Assembly (NCBI GenBank): GCA_004556925.1
Contig: SFFI01000005.1
Location: 1 to 64,000, forward strand
Length of the DNA stretch: 64,000 nt
DNA from: Clostridiales bacterium
GTDB lineage: Bacteria; Bacillota; Clostridia; Saccharofermentanales; DTU023
Reading direction: 5' to 3'
The notes under the pieces are model-generated. The model did not search any database. It was given only the letters and a program-made list of their open reading frames with translations, and had not been told where the DNA came from. The position numbers and the translations under genes were made by a program. Positions 26,124 through 34,443 of the stretch are shown here, in pieces. The stretch's first letter is position 1. Each line of letters opens with the position of its first letter.

Positions 26124-26984
26124 TTAGCGCTCAGACATAATCGTTTTGATCTCGTCCTCGTTCAGGCCCACCATGGCTTCGCCCAAGTTTTGGGAAACTT
26201 CGGCCAGGATATCGGGATTGTCATAGTTTTCCACGGCTTTGACGATGGCCTGGGCGCGCTTTTCGGGATTGCCGGATTTGAAAATACCACTGCCGACAAA
26301 GACACCTTCTGCTCCTAATTGTCGCATGAGGGCTGCGTCGGCAGGCGTGGCGACGCCGCCGGCGGAGAAGTTGAGCACGGGCAGCTTGCCCTTATCATGG
26401 ACGTATTTCAGGAGGTCATAGGGGACTTCCAGCTCTTTGGCGCAATTGTAGAGCTCATCCTCACGTCTGGCCTTGATCGCGGCAATCTGGCTCTGGATGG
26501 TCCGCATGTGGGTCACGGCCTGGACAACATCGCCCGTTCCCGCTTCGCCCTTGGTCCTGATCATGGCAGCGCCTTCGGCGATCCTCCTCAGGGCTTCGCC
26601 CAGGTTGCGGCAGCCGCAAACAAAGGGTGTTTTGAATTTGAGCTTGTCGATGTGATAAACATTGTCGGCCGGGGAGAGGACTTCAGATTCGTCAATGTAA
26701 TCTATGCCAATGGATTCCAGAATTTGGGCTTCGACAAAATGCCCGATGCGCACCTTGGCCATGACGGGGATGGAAACGGCTTCCATGATTTCTTGAATCA
26801 TAGCCGGATCACTCATCCGGGAAACACCGCCAGCGGCCCGGATATCTGCGGGTATTCTCTCTAGGGCCATAACGGCGACAGCGCCAGCGGCTTCCGCGAT
26901 CTTGGCCTGTTCTGGCGTGGTGACATCCATGATGACCCCGCCGTAAAGTTTTTTGTGTACTTCATCTCTTGTGTACTTGGTCAT
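26124..26984 (-). CDS. pdxS: Pyridoxal 5'-phosphate synthase lyase subunit PdxS
   Basis: A 286-residue (beta/alpha)8 barrel enzyme that makes PLP from ribose 5-phosphate, glyceraldehyde 3-phosphate and ammonia. Strong family blocks: GGVIMDVTTPEQAKIAEAAGA, MALERIPADIRAAGGVSRM, PVMAKVRIGHFVEAQILE (with the first Schiff-base lysine), and FSAGGVATPADAALMRQLGA. GGAGG precedes the ATG. The ammonia-producing partner PdxT is not next to it in this window, so it must be elsewhere or absent. A divergent MocR-type regulator shares its upstream region, the classic PdxR arrangement. Confidence 0.96.
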   Translation of the reverse strand: MTKYTRDEVHKKLYGGVIMDVTTPEQAKIAEAAGAVAVMALERIPADIRAAGGVSRMSDPAMIQEIMEAVSIPVMAKVRIGHFVEAQILESIGIDYIDESEVLSPADNVYHIDKLKFKTPFVCGCRNLGEALRRIAEGAAMIRTKGEAGTGDVVQAVTHMRTIQSQIAAIKARREDELYNCAKELEVPYDLLKYVHDKGKLPVLNFSAGGVATPADAALMRQLGAEGVFVGSGIFKSGNPEKRAQAIVKAVENYDNPDILAEVSQNLGEAMVGLNEDEIKTIMSER

Positions 26985-27055
26985 GAGATAACCTCCAAAT
27001 GATATAAATTTGTCTTGCTAAAACTTAGCTTAATGGTATATTGCTACCATGGACA

Positions 27056-27149
27056 GACCCAAAATATGTAATTTACATGGGTCCAAAATTGGGAAGCCTT
27101 ACTTGTAAGCCTTAGGGGAAGCCCTAGGGGTGCGAAAACGCTAAGGCTT
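27056..27149. promoter_or_regulatory. Candidate operator region between pdxS and regulator
   Basis: The 188-bp divergent spacer contains a dyad GACCCA...TGGGTC (27056-27061 and 27078-27083), two direct copies of AAGCCTTA 13 bp apart (27094 and 27107), and an inverted copy TAAGGCTT at 27142-27149. MocR/PdxR proteins commonly bind direct repeats plus a partial inverted repeat, so these are the best candidate sites for control of both genes. Confidence 0.55.
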
Positions 27150-27172
27150 GAAAATACGGTTAGGAGCCTCGT

Positions 27173-28573
27173 ATGGAAACCATCTGCTTTTCCACAAGTG
27201 AGAAACTGTATCTGCAAATCTACCAGTATTTTGTGCAGGAGATTGAAGGCAAGAAGATTCAATCAGGTGACAAACTGCCAGCCACACGAAAGCTGGCTGA
27301 TCACTTAGGGGTCAGCTTAAACACAGTCAAGACTGCCTACGACATGTTGCTGGAGGAGGGCTATATTGTCGCTAGGGAGCGGTCGGGCTATTATGTCGAC
27401 AAGATTCTCTCAGAGCATTTCCCGCACCTGGAGGAAGACTTAGAGGCCTTTCATCCACCGGAACTGAAAACCTATCGCTACAATTTCAAATACGCCCTGA
27501 CCGACAATGCGAAACTTCCGCTTAGCGTCATTAAAAAATGTGCTCAGGCGGCCGTGTTCCAGGCGCTAGAAATAGCTGAAGTCCCTAGGGAGGGGGCCTG
27601 GGAGCTCCGCCAGGAGATCGCCAAATACTTAAAAGACCGCCGGGGGGTCCAGATCTCACCAGCGAATATCCTGGTGACTAGCGGTTTTGCAGACCACCTT
27701 TTTCTCCTGAGTGCCCTCTTGCCACAGGCCCTCTTTGCCCTAGAAAGTCCAGGCTATACCAGGCTTAGTTTTATCCTCCATTCCCTGGGACAAGCATATC
27801 TCTATATCCCTATCGATCAATATGGTTTTTCTGTAAAGGATCTTGAACAGACCTCGGCCAATGTTGTGATCACCAGCCCCAACCACCAATTTCCCACCGG
27901 CCTCATTACCGGGATCCGAAGACGGCAGAGGCTCTTAAACTGGGCCCAGGCCGAGCCGGGCAGATACATTGTCGAAGATGACTACAATAGTGATTTTAAG
28001 TATACCGGCCGGCCCATTCCCGCCCTGAAAAGCATGGATGAAAAGGACTGTGTCATTCTCTCAGGGTCCTTCTCTCAATCGGTTGGCAAGTTCCTGGGTA
28101 TCTCCTACCTGGTCCTGCCAGACCAGCTCCTGCACCAAGCAACAGCCCTCCGCCTTCCCTTGCAGCAAGTGTCCCCACTCCTGCAATATACCCTCAAGGA
28201 ATTTCTCGCGCGGGGAGATTTTGAAAAACATCTTAACCGCATGAATACCTTGTATAGCCGGAAGAGAAAAAAGTTTTTGAAGGCCCTGAAGCAAGGGGAC
28301 TATGCTGACCATATTAAGCTTTCCGGATCCGAGGCCGGCCTGCATATTATTGCCCAATTGGATCCGGATTACTTTAACCTAGACCAGTTGGAAGACCGCA
28401 TGGCAAACCAGGGGATCTATATAGAACGGGTAAAAAAGTACGCCCAAGGCCCCTGGCCGGAGAATGAAATCATTCTTGGCTTTGGGGGCATCCAGGAAGA
28501 CCAACTTGAAGAGGCAGTAGACAGCTTTTTCCGGATTTTGCGCCAGGAGGACGGTCTCCAGCATGGCGGCTAA
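27173..28573 (+). CDS. pdxR: MocR-type regulator (PdxR-like) lacking the PLP lysine
   Basis: A 466-residue fusion of an N-terminal GntR winged helix (residues ~10-75: KLPATRKLADHLGVSLNTVKTAYDML) and a type I aminotransferase-like domain. Several PLP-site features remain (SPNHQFPTG and VEDDYNSDF), but in the segment that should read GSFSK-x(6)-R it reads GSFSQSVGKFLGISY: the lysine that forms the PLP Schiff base is Gln and the arginine seven positions on is Gly. It may bind PLP only non-covalently, or another ligand. Divergence from pdxS argues that it controls pdxS. AGGAG lies upstream of the ATG. The gene name follows from context. Confidence 0.85.
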   Translation: METICFSTSEKLYLQIYQYFVQEIEGKKIQSGDKLPATRKLADHLGVSLNTVKTAYDMLLEEGYIVARERSGYYVDKILSEHFPHLEEDLEAFHPPELKTYRYNFKYALTDNAKLPLSVIKKCAQAAVFQALEIAEVPREGAWELRQEIAKYLKDRRGVQISPANILVTSGFADHLFLLSALLPQALFALESPGYTRLSFILHSLGQAYLYIPIDQYGFSVKDLEQTSANVVITSPNHQFPTGLITGIRRRQRLLNWAQAEPGRYIVEDDYNSDFKYTGRPIPALKSMDEKDCVILSGSFSQSVGKFLGISYLVLPDQLLHQATALRLPLQQVSPLLQYTLKEFLARGDFEKHLNRMNTLYSRKRKKFLKALKQGDYADHIKLSGSEAGLHIIAQLDPDYFNLDQLEDRMANQGIYIERVKKYAQGPWPENEIILGFGGIQEDQLEEAVDSFFRILRQEDGLQHGG

Positions 28574-28787
28574 AAGGGGAAATTCACTTGGCTAGCCCTT
28601 ACGCTTAAGTCTTTATGCAGTCTTTATCTCCCTGCTACTATACTTAAACACGTACGGGATTGGACCTGGCTTTAGCGTGTTCCCTACAAGCCGGCGCACA
28701 CCCCTTACGACTACAAAAGACAGGGCGCCTGCCTGGTAAGCCTCAAGACTCTTGCCGCTGGCTCTCTATAACCATGGAGGAATTAAG

Positions 28788-30050
28788 ATGACCACAACTT
28801 TGAAAAAATTGACTGCCTTGGGACTAGCCTACTGCCTGTGCCTGGGCTTTGCTGCCTGTGCAAGTAAGCCAGATGCAACTGCAAAAACTCAGCTGGAGTC
28901 CGTCCCTGCAAAAGAAGCAGGCGTGACAGGCGAAGCTATTCCTGCGGAAGAGGCAGGTATGACAGGTGAGGCTATTCCTGCGGAAGAAGCGGGTATGAAG
29001 GTTGAATCCGTTCCCGCTTCTGAAGCCGGCATGGCCGACCAGGTTCCCGCAGATCCAGAATCCTTTATGCCTGCTGACTATACCATCCCTGCAAAGGATG
29101 AATATATTTATGAGTTCATGGGGATGAAATTTAAGCTTTCCGACAAGATCCTTCAGGATATGTCTGATAAGAAAATTGCCATGCTGGACGACCAAAGCCC
29201 TATTGACCAAGATCTCAAGTACGCCATGTTAACCTTCGACGCGATGAATGAAGACCAGCAAAATGCCGTGATTGACAAAATGGGGGAGGGCTATGAAAAC
29301 TGGAAAAATAGTCTGAAGAGGCTAGGTACCCTGGGCATGTTCCATAAAGATGTCACCGAAAAAGAGATAACAGAAATTACCCACTGTGATCAGCATCAAG
29401 AGTTAGGCACTTCTGCGGATAAGGAATATGTCTACTATTTGAGCACGAGCAAAGATGCGGATAAGGACTTTGCCCAGGAATTTGCGAAGACAGAAGTTGA
29501 GCTGATTGAGAAAAAGGCCCGCCCGGAAAATGGCTTTGTCCTGAGCGAAAAATCGGATCTTGAGGGGACGGTAGCCTTTGACTCAGAAGACAGCAAGGAC
29601 CTCAGCAAGCTCCAGACCAAGGATATTGAAGGCAAGGCCTTTACCGGCGAAGAGTTTTCCAAGTACGATCTCACGATGGTCAATGTCTTTGCCACTTGGT
29701 GTACGGCCTGTGTCAAAGAGATTCCCGACCTGGTCAAGCTCAAAGACGCAATGGCAGACAAGGGCGTCAATATTGTGGGCATTGTCACAGATACCCGTGA
29801 TAAGGAGGGCGAGAATGCCGAAGCGATTAAAAAAGCCCAGCTGATCCACGAAAAAACCCACTCCAACTATTGCTACCTGCAGCCGGACGAAAGCAATTTC
29901 AACGGCCGACTCAACTGGATCCAGGCCCTCCCGGAAACCTTCTTCGTAGACAGCAAGGGTCAAATTGTGGGCGAAAGCTACTCCGGCTCCCGCGACTTCG
30001 ACGGCTGGAAGGAGATAGTGGAAGCAGAGCTGGCCAAAGTTCAAAAATAA
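28788..30050 (+). CDS. TlpA-like thioredoxin-fold lipoprotein
   Basis: A 420-residue exported lipoprotein. The signal ends in lipobox GFAAC (Cys24). Residues ~37-85 are imperfect 13-14-residue repeats (IPAEEAGMTGEA and variants), then a helical middle of unknown role. The C-terminal domain from about residue 280 is TlpA/ResA-like with active site WCTAC (Cys305, Cys308) and the proline turn in LPETFF. It probably reduces disulfides outside the membrane. A membrane electron donor such as CcdA is not adjacent. GGAGG lies just upstream of ATG 28788, which is favoured over 28752. Confidence 0.88.
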   Translation: MTTTLKKLTALGLAYCLCLGFAACASKPDATAKTQLESVPAKEAGVTGEAIPAEEAGMTGEAIPAEEAGMKVESVPASEAGMADQVPADPESFMPADYTIPAKDEYIYEFMGMKFKLSDKILQDMSDKKIAMLDDQSPIDQDLKYAMLTFDAMNEDQQNAVIDKMGEGYENWKNSLKRLGTLGMFHKDVTEKEITEITHCDQHQELGTSADKEYVYYLSTSKDADKDFAQEFAKTEVELIEKKARPENGFVLSEKSDLEGTVAFDSEDSKDLSKLQTKDIEGKAFTGEEFSKYDLTMVNVFATWCTACVKEIPDLVKLKDAMADKGVNIVGIVTDTRDKEGENAEAIKKAQLIHEKTHSNYCYLQPDESNFNGRLNWIQALPETFFVDSKGQIVGESYSGSRDFDGWKEIVEAELAKVQK

Positions 30051-30061
30051 TTATCTGTCAT

Positions 30062-30958
30062 ATGGACAAGCGCTATCAAGCCAAATTCAACCAGGTCATT
30101 GACCTCCATTGCCACATCCAAGATCCGCGGGACTTATCCGCCTGGCGGGACTATTTCTCCCAGCTCCCGGCAGACTATGCCTATCAAACGGTGGTCGTAG
30201 CAAGTCATTATGACCAAGCCGCCTGGCTCTTTCCCGCGATCTTAGAAGATCCTATTCTGAATTCCCGCCTGATTCCCATGGCCGGCCTCCACCCCTGGCA
30301 GGCCGGCCTGGGTAGGGCAGGGGTCGATAGGCTCCGCCCCTATCTGGCCCAAAGTCCCTTTGTGGGTGAAATTGGCCTAGACAAGATTTGGTGTGATGTG
30401 CCCCTGGACCAGCAGGTGGATGTCCTGCTGTACCAGCTGGAAATTGCCCAAGCCCTAGCTAAGCCCATCCTCCTTCATAGCAAGGGCTATGAGGCGGAAC
30501 TCTTGGACCTGGTCCATGATTATCTCTATCCCATTATTGTGCATTGGTACTCCTGCGAAGATCCCGACCTCCTGCAAGCCTATATCGATCGGGGTTGCCA
30601 CTTCACCCTAGCCAGTGACCAGGGCCGAGATCCCGGTACCCGCCTCCTTTGGCAACTTGCTCCGGCCGACCGTATTCACCTAGAAACAGATGGCTACGAA
30701 GCGCTCATCTGGGCCCAGGAGGAATTTGGGCCAGGGGACAGCTTGCTAGGTTGTACAGAGTCTACGCCTGACAGATCTATCCCTGCTCAACCTATTCCTG
30801 TTGGCTCCATTCCTGCCATCTCCATCCCTGCCCAGCTCTTACAAAGTCTAGAAAATAGTGTGGAAACTTACGCCAACTTACATGGCCTGAAGGCCCAGCA
30901 AGCCGCGGAGCTCTTTTATCACAACAGCCAGGATCTCCTCGCGTTTACAAGGGAGTAA
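30062..30958 (+). CDS. TatD-family metal-dependent hydrolase
   Basis: A 298-residue amidohydrolase-fold protein. Metal ligands fit TatD: HCH at the start (residues ~16-18), GEIGLD, LHSKG, VHWYS and ETDGYE. TatD proteins are DNases or deacylases. It is unusual in a Ser/Ile/Pro-rich insertion (DRSIPAQPIPVGSIPAISIP) between the final acid and the last helices. The ATG at 30062 lies 11 bp after the previous gene, so the two are likely co-transcribed, but its ribosome site is poor. Confidence 0.8.
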   Translation: MDKRYQAKFNQVIDLHCHIQDPRDLSAWRDYFSQLPADYAYQTVVVASHYDQAAWLFPAILEDPILNSRLIPMAGLHPWQAGLGRAGVDRLRPYLAQSPFVGEIGLDKIWCDVPLDQQVDVLLYQLEIAQALAKPILLHSKGYEAELLDLVHDYLYPIIVHWYSCEDPDLLQAYIDRGCHFTLASDQGRDPGTRLLWQLAPADRIHLETDGYEALIWAQEEFGPGDSLLGCTESTPDRSIPAQPIPVGSIPAISIPAQLLQSLENSVETYANLHGLKAQQAAELFYHNSQDLLAFTRE

Positions 30959-31036
30959 TGCGCAAATATTGCGCTATATAATTTAGAGATGCGCAAATAA
31001 TGCGCACTAAGATTTCATGATGCGCAAATGCTGCGC
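30959..31036. repeat. Three 31-bp-spaced copies of TGCGCAAAT element
   Basis: TGCGCAAAT-(2-3 nt)-TGCGC-like units start at 30959, 30990 and 31021, exactly 31 bp apart. Each is itself a short palindrome (GCGCAAATATTGCGC in copy 1). The spacers are not conserved, only the palindromes, which favours protein-binding sites or a decayed array. It sits between the TatD-like gene and pepT. Confidence 0.75.
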
Positions 31037-31180
31037 TTCCTTTCTGCCGTATATTGCCCGCTACATTAAGTCTATAATGGCTTTAGCTGAGGCCATAATA
31101 GCTTTGTAAGGCCTAGCACAAAATGGTCCGGACAATATGTTTGCGATCAATATGGTCAAGATCAATCAAGCATCAAAAAA

Positions 31181-31240
31181 CTCGCGACAAAAGAACGCAT
31201 CTCGCGACAAAAGAACGCATCTCGCGACAAAAGAACGCAT
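31181..31240. repeat. Three perfect 20-bp direct repeats before pepT
   Basis: CTCGCGACAAAAGAACGCAT occurs three times without a mismatch and without spacers, ending 19 bp before the pepT start codon. The copies lie where the 5' leader or ribosome site would be. Perfect identity suggests a recent or actively maintained expansion, and a change in copy number would change the leader length by whole 20-bp steps. Confidence 0.9.
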
Positions 31241-31259
31241 AAGCTAGCAGAGGTGAAAA

Positions 31260-32603
31260 ATGACGACAGATAACAGGACAACTGCAACGGCAGAAGGGTC
31301 AAGCTTACAGACCAGGCTGAAAGAACGCTTTTTCCGTTATGCAGCGATTGAGAGTCAGAGCAATGCAAGAGTAGAAGCAGTCCCCAGTAGCCCTGGGCAG
31401 TGGGATCTGGCCAAGCTACTGGTGCATGATTTAGAGGAGCTTGGTCTTCTCAATATTCACTTAAGTGAGTCTTGTGTGGTGACTGCTTACCTGCCTTCTA
31501 ACCTGCCTGAGTCTCTTGCGGTAAGCGCGCAGGACCAGGGCCAAGTTGATGCCAAGAGCCGAGCCCAAGTGCCCAAAATCGGCTGGGTCTGTCATTTGGA
31601 CACCGTAGATGTGGCCCTGTCACCTGAAGTCCACCCCGTGTTTGTACCCCATTACCAGGGCGGAGATATCTGCCAAAATGAGGACAAGCAGATTTATATT
31701 TCTGCTGCAGACCACCCAGAATTAAAAGACTGTATCAGTCAAGACCTTATTGTTAGTGATGGGACCTCCGTGTTAGGAGCAGACAATAAGGCGGCTATCG
31801 CAAATATTATGTGCGCCCTGGAGTATCTCAACCAGCATCCTGATTTTCTACACGGAGATATTTATGTGGCCTTTGTTCCGGATGAGGAGATTGGCCTGCG
31901 GGGCGCGCGTAAGTTGGACCTCGAAAAGTTTCCTGTAGACTTTGCCTATACCATTGACTGCTGCGCCCTGGGTGAGGTGGTCTATGAGACCTTCAATGCC
32001 GGATCGGGACAGCTCACGGTCAAGGGTGTTACGGCCCACCCCATGTCGTCTAAGAACCAACTCGTTAACCCCGTCTTGGTAGCTGTAGATTTTATCAACC
32101 TCCTGAACCGTGCGGAAACGCCCGAACATACGGAGGGACGGGAGGGTTATATCTGGGTGACAGACTTCCATGCGGATGTCCTTAACTGCCAGGTGAGCCT
32201 GAATATTCGTGACCACAGTAAAGAGGGCTATGAAGCCAAAAAAGCCTATCTCCAAGAAGCCTTGAAGATGACCAAGCTGAAACACCCAAAGGCGGAGCTG
32301 GACCTTCATCTGGAGGATGTTTACGGTAACATTGCGGATGCTATCACGGACCAGAACAGACAGTGTCTGGATAACCTGTATGTAGCCCTTGAGGAGCTTG
32401 GTATTCCGGCCAAGACGATCGCTATGCGGGGAGGTACGGATGGTTCTTACCTGTCCTCCTGCGGGCTTCCTACCCCCAACTATTTCACCGGGGCTCTGAA
32501 TTTCCATTCGCGTTGTGAGTTTATGCCCCTAAAATCTGTAGAGATGTCCTGCCTGACGACCCTTAAACTCATGGAAATTGCGGTTAGGCAAGCAAAGAAC
32601 TAA
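31260..32603 (+). CDS. pepT: Peptidase T (tripeptide aminopeptidase)
   Basis: A 447-residue zinc aminopeptidase of the M20 family that removes N-terminal residues from tripeptides. Metal-site motifs are clear: HLDTVD, VLGADNKAA, VPDEEIG, the Asp of TIDCC, and NFHSRCEF at the end. RGGTDGS and the substrate-binding VTAHPMSSKNQLVNP block are typical of PepT. There is no signal peptide, so it is cytosolic. An AGAGG ribosome site precedes the ATG. The leader carries the 20-bp repeat triplet. Confidence 0.93.
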   Translation: MTTDNRTTATAEGSSLQTRLKERFFRYAAIESQSNARVEAVPSSPGQWDLAKLLVHDLEELGLLNIHLSESCVVTAYLPSNLPESLAVSAQDQGQVDAKSRAQVPKIGWVCHLDTVDVALSPEVHPVFVPHYQGGDICQNEDKQIYISAADHPELKDCISQDLIVSDGTSVLGADNKAAIANIMCALEYLNQHPDFLHGDIYVAFVPDEEIGLRGARKLDLEKFPVDFAYTIDCCALGEVVYETFNAGSGQLTVKGVTAHPMSSKNQLVNPVLVAVDFINLLNRAETPEHTEGREGYIWVTDFHADVLNCQVSLNIRDHSKEGYEAKKAYLQEALKMTKLKHPKAELDLHLEDVYGNIADAITDQNRQCLDNLYVALEELGIPAKTIAMRGGTDGSYLSSCGLPTPNYFTGALNFHSRCEFMPLKSVEMSCLTTLKLMEIAVRQAKN

Positions 32604-32633
32604 CAAGCTTCTAAGTACAGGCCCCTACACAAA

Positions 32634-32659
32634 GGCCTCCAAACCAGGGTTTGGAGGCC
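32634..32659. terminator. Hairpin between convergent pepT and exported-protein genes
   Basis: GGCCTCCAAACC and GGTTTGGAGGCC form a perfect 12-bp inverted repeat with a 2-base centre. No long T-run follows on either strand, so it is a likely but imperfect bidirectional terminator. Confidence 0.5.
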
Positions 32660-32696
32660 GAAAAGACTTAAGCAGAGCGAGCGTTTGCACGATTTG

Positions 32697-32790
32697 TGCT
32701 CAATGAGCCTGCGTCGGAATAGGGTTTGCACTCAGTCAGTCTGTGTCGCAATAAGATTCGCGCTCAATCAGCCTTCGTCACTCCGTCAGA
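32697..32790. repeat. Three 32-bp tandem repeats at the end of an exported-protein gene
   Basis: Units containing GCACTCAGTCAGTCTGTGTC or close variants have their CTCA core at 32699, 32731 and 32763, exactly 32 bp apart. The last copy overlaps the final codons of the minus-strand gene ending at 32778. Mutations are spread over the units, so the array is older than the 20-bp triplet near pepT. Confidence 0.75.
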
Positions 32791-34295
32791 GTAAGGCTGG
32801 AGTCTGGGTCAGAATAAGACAGGATATAGGACAGGAGATCTTCATCTAACCAGCTGCCTAGGTTGGGGTATTGGCTGACAAGCTGGTCTAAGTCTCCGGT
32901 CATATCCCAGATAAAGTCTGGCAGGATCAGGCTTCCGTCTTTACCGCTAAAGTGGGGGTACCAAAGTTCACCCTCTGCTTGTACATTGGAGATCCTGAGG
33001 CCAGCGCTCGGCATGGTTTCTGTAGAGATGCCCACTAAGGCTGTATCAAGGGCCACTTGCGTATTAGGGAAACAAGGATTGGCAGCGGCAGGCTCTATAG
33101 TGCCTTGGGGGCTGAGTTCTAGCGCTACCATCTCGACCACATCGTTTTGGTACTTGGGGACCAGCAGGTATAACTCAGAAAAAGTGCCCACAGGGCGGTC
33201 AAAGGCCTCTTCTGGAGTCTGGTGGGAGAGCAAGGGGGTGGGGGTGAAATCTTCACCCAGGAGACTATTCAGAGCGAATAACTTATAAAGGGCCTGGGAA
33301 GCCGTATCCGCATCGTAAATGGGACCTAAGAAGGCCAGCAGGGCCTGGCTTTGGCTGGCCCAGGGGTCTTGGCCAAAAGCATCCATTAAAGTGACAAAGC
33401 GGGGATTGAGCGTCCTTTCTGTAGGGAAAACGTCAAGGTAGAAGGGGCCGTCAACCACAATTTTACCTGCCCCAACCTGGCTGATCGCCAGATAGACCAT
33501 GGTTAGCTCGCCCGTTTTGGAGATATACAGTTTGTTGGCTGCGGGCTCTGTGAGAGCGTGGTCATTCAGCCAGTAATTTTGCTCACGCCAATTGAGGAGG
33601 GTAAGGCCGGTTTGGTAGTCCGACAGGCCGATATAACTGGTCCCGGGCACATTCAACTCTGGGTAGTCAGCCATGTTTTGCCGGCTTGCCATTTCCATAG
33701 GGTCGGACATCCCCCGCATGTTGCGGACCAGGTTTGTTTCCCACAGGAGGTCTAAATCCACACTTTGCCCGGCCAGGCGGTCTAGCAGGTCGGTATCGCT
33801 TAGGGATTTCCCCGTAGCGAGATCAAAGTTGTAAATATAGTGGCCGAAGGACCAGGGGGCATCGTCGTTGTAGTTGTAGTCCTCGGCCTTTATGCAGATA
33901 CTCAGGAGGCCATTTCTGGCGTAGACAGAATAGTTAGTCGTTTGCACATAACGGTAGCCTTGCTGGTCTCCTTCACTTTCGTAAGAGCTGGTAAAAGCCT
34001 GGACCAGTTGGTCCTCTAATTGGGCGATTTCAGCATTGGCCGCCTCCGCATCAGGGGAGTCTAAGAGGATCTCCGGTAGCCGGAGGGTGAAATAGAATGT
34101 TGCATCTTCCTGAAATTCGGGGTGCCCTTGCTGCACGGCAAAGCCCTCAAGTTTTGCAGGTAAAGGCCGCAAGTTCACATACTGGGCAGGGCTGCCCTCA
34201 TGCTGTGGGCTTTCTGCTGTTACAATGAGAGCAAAGCTGCCTAGGAGGCAAAAGCTCAGGAAAAGGACAAGTAGGATCTGATGAATAGTTTTCAT
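32778..34295 (-). CDS. Exported protein of unknown function
   Basis: A 505-residue protein with an N-terminal signal or membrane anchor (residues 5-27) and no further hydrophobic segments, so it is secreted or anchored outside. I do not recognise a confident family; segments such as GHYIYNFDLATGKSLSDTDLL with the preceding beta-rich region recall DUF3298/DUF4163-type extracytoplasmic domains (as in RsiV). No catalytic motif is evident. It stands alone between convergent pepT and a divergent alpha/beta hydrolase gene. Confidence 0.65.
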   Translation of the reverse strand: MKTIHQILLVLFLSFCLLGSFALIVTAESPQHEGSPAQYVNLRPLPAKLEGFAVQQGHPEFQEDATFYFTLRLPEILLDSPDAEAANAEIAQLEDQLVQAFTSSYESEGDQQGYRYVQTTNYSVYARNGLLSICIKAEDYNYNDDAPWSFGHYIYNFDLATGKSLSDTDLLDRLAGQSVDLDLLWETNLVRNMRGMSDPMEMASRQNMADYPELNVPGTSYIGLSDYQTGLTLLNWREQNYWLNDHALTEPAANKLYISKTGELTMVYLAISQVGAGKIVVDGPFYLDVFPTERTLNPRFVTLMDAFGQDPWASQSQALLAFLGPIYDADTASQALYKLFALNSLLGEDFTPTPLLSHQTPEEAFDRPVGTFSELYLLVPKYQNDVVEMVALELSPQGTIEPAAANPCFPNTQVALDTALVGISTETMPSAGLRISNVQAEGELWYPHFSGKDGSLILPDFIWDMTGDLDQLVSQYPNLGSWLDEDLLSYILSYSDPDSSLTLTE

Positions 34296-34443
34296 AGCTA
34301 TCCTCTTTCATGCTCAAAAGTTGCGGGCTAACCGCTCTGGAAATTAGAATAGTATATATAGATATTTTACCACTAAACTACTAAGAACTTGTTTGTGCCT
34401 TTCCCGGCTTAACCCTACAATGAAGGTGGGAGTTGAAGATATC

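Noticed and set aside
26319..26864. 181-codon plus-strand frame opposite pdxS
   Set aside because: It lies wholly inside the antisense of a highly conserved enzyme gene and has no initiation signal.
31848..32507. 219-codon minus-strand frame opposite pepT
   Set aside because: Shadow of the peptidase T coding sequence; no start signals or recognisable domain.
17346..32790. CRISPR array among the regularly spaced repeats
   Set aside because: All arrays are head-to-tail repeats or lack unique spacers of similar size, and no cas genes are present.
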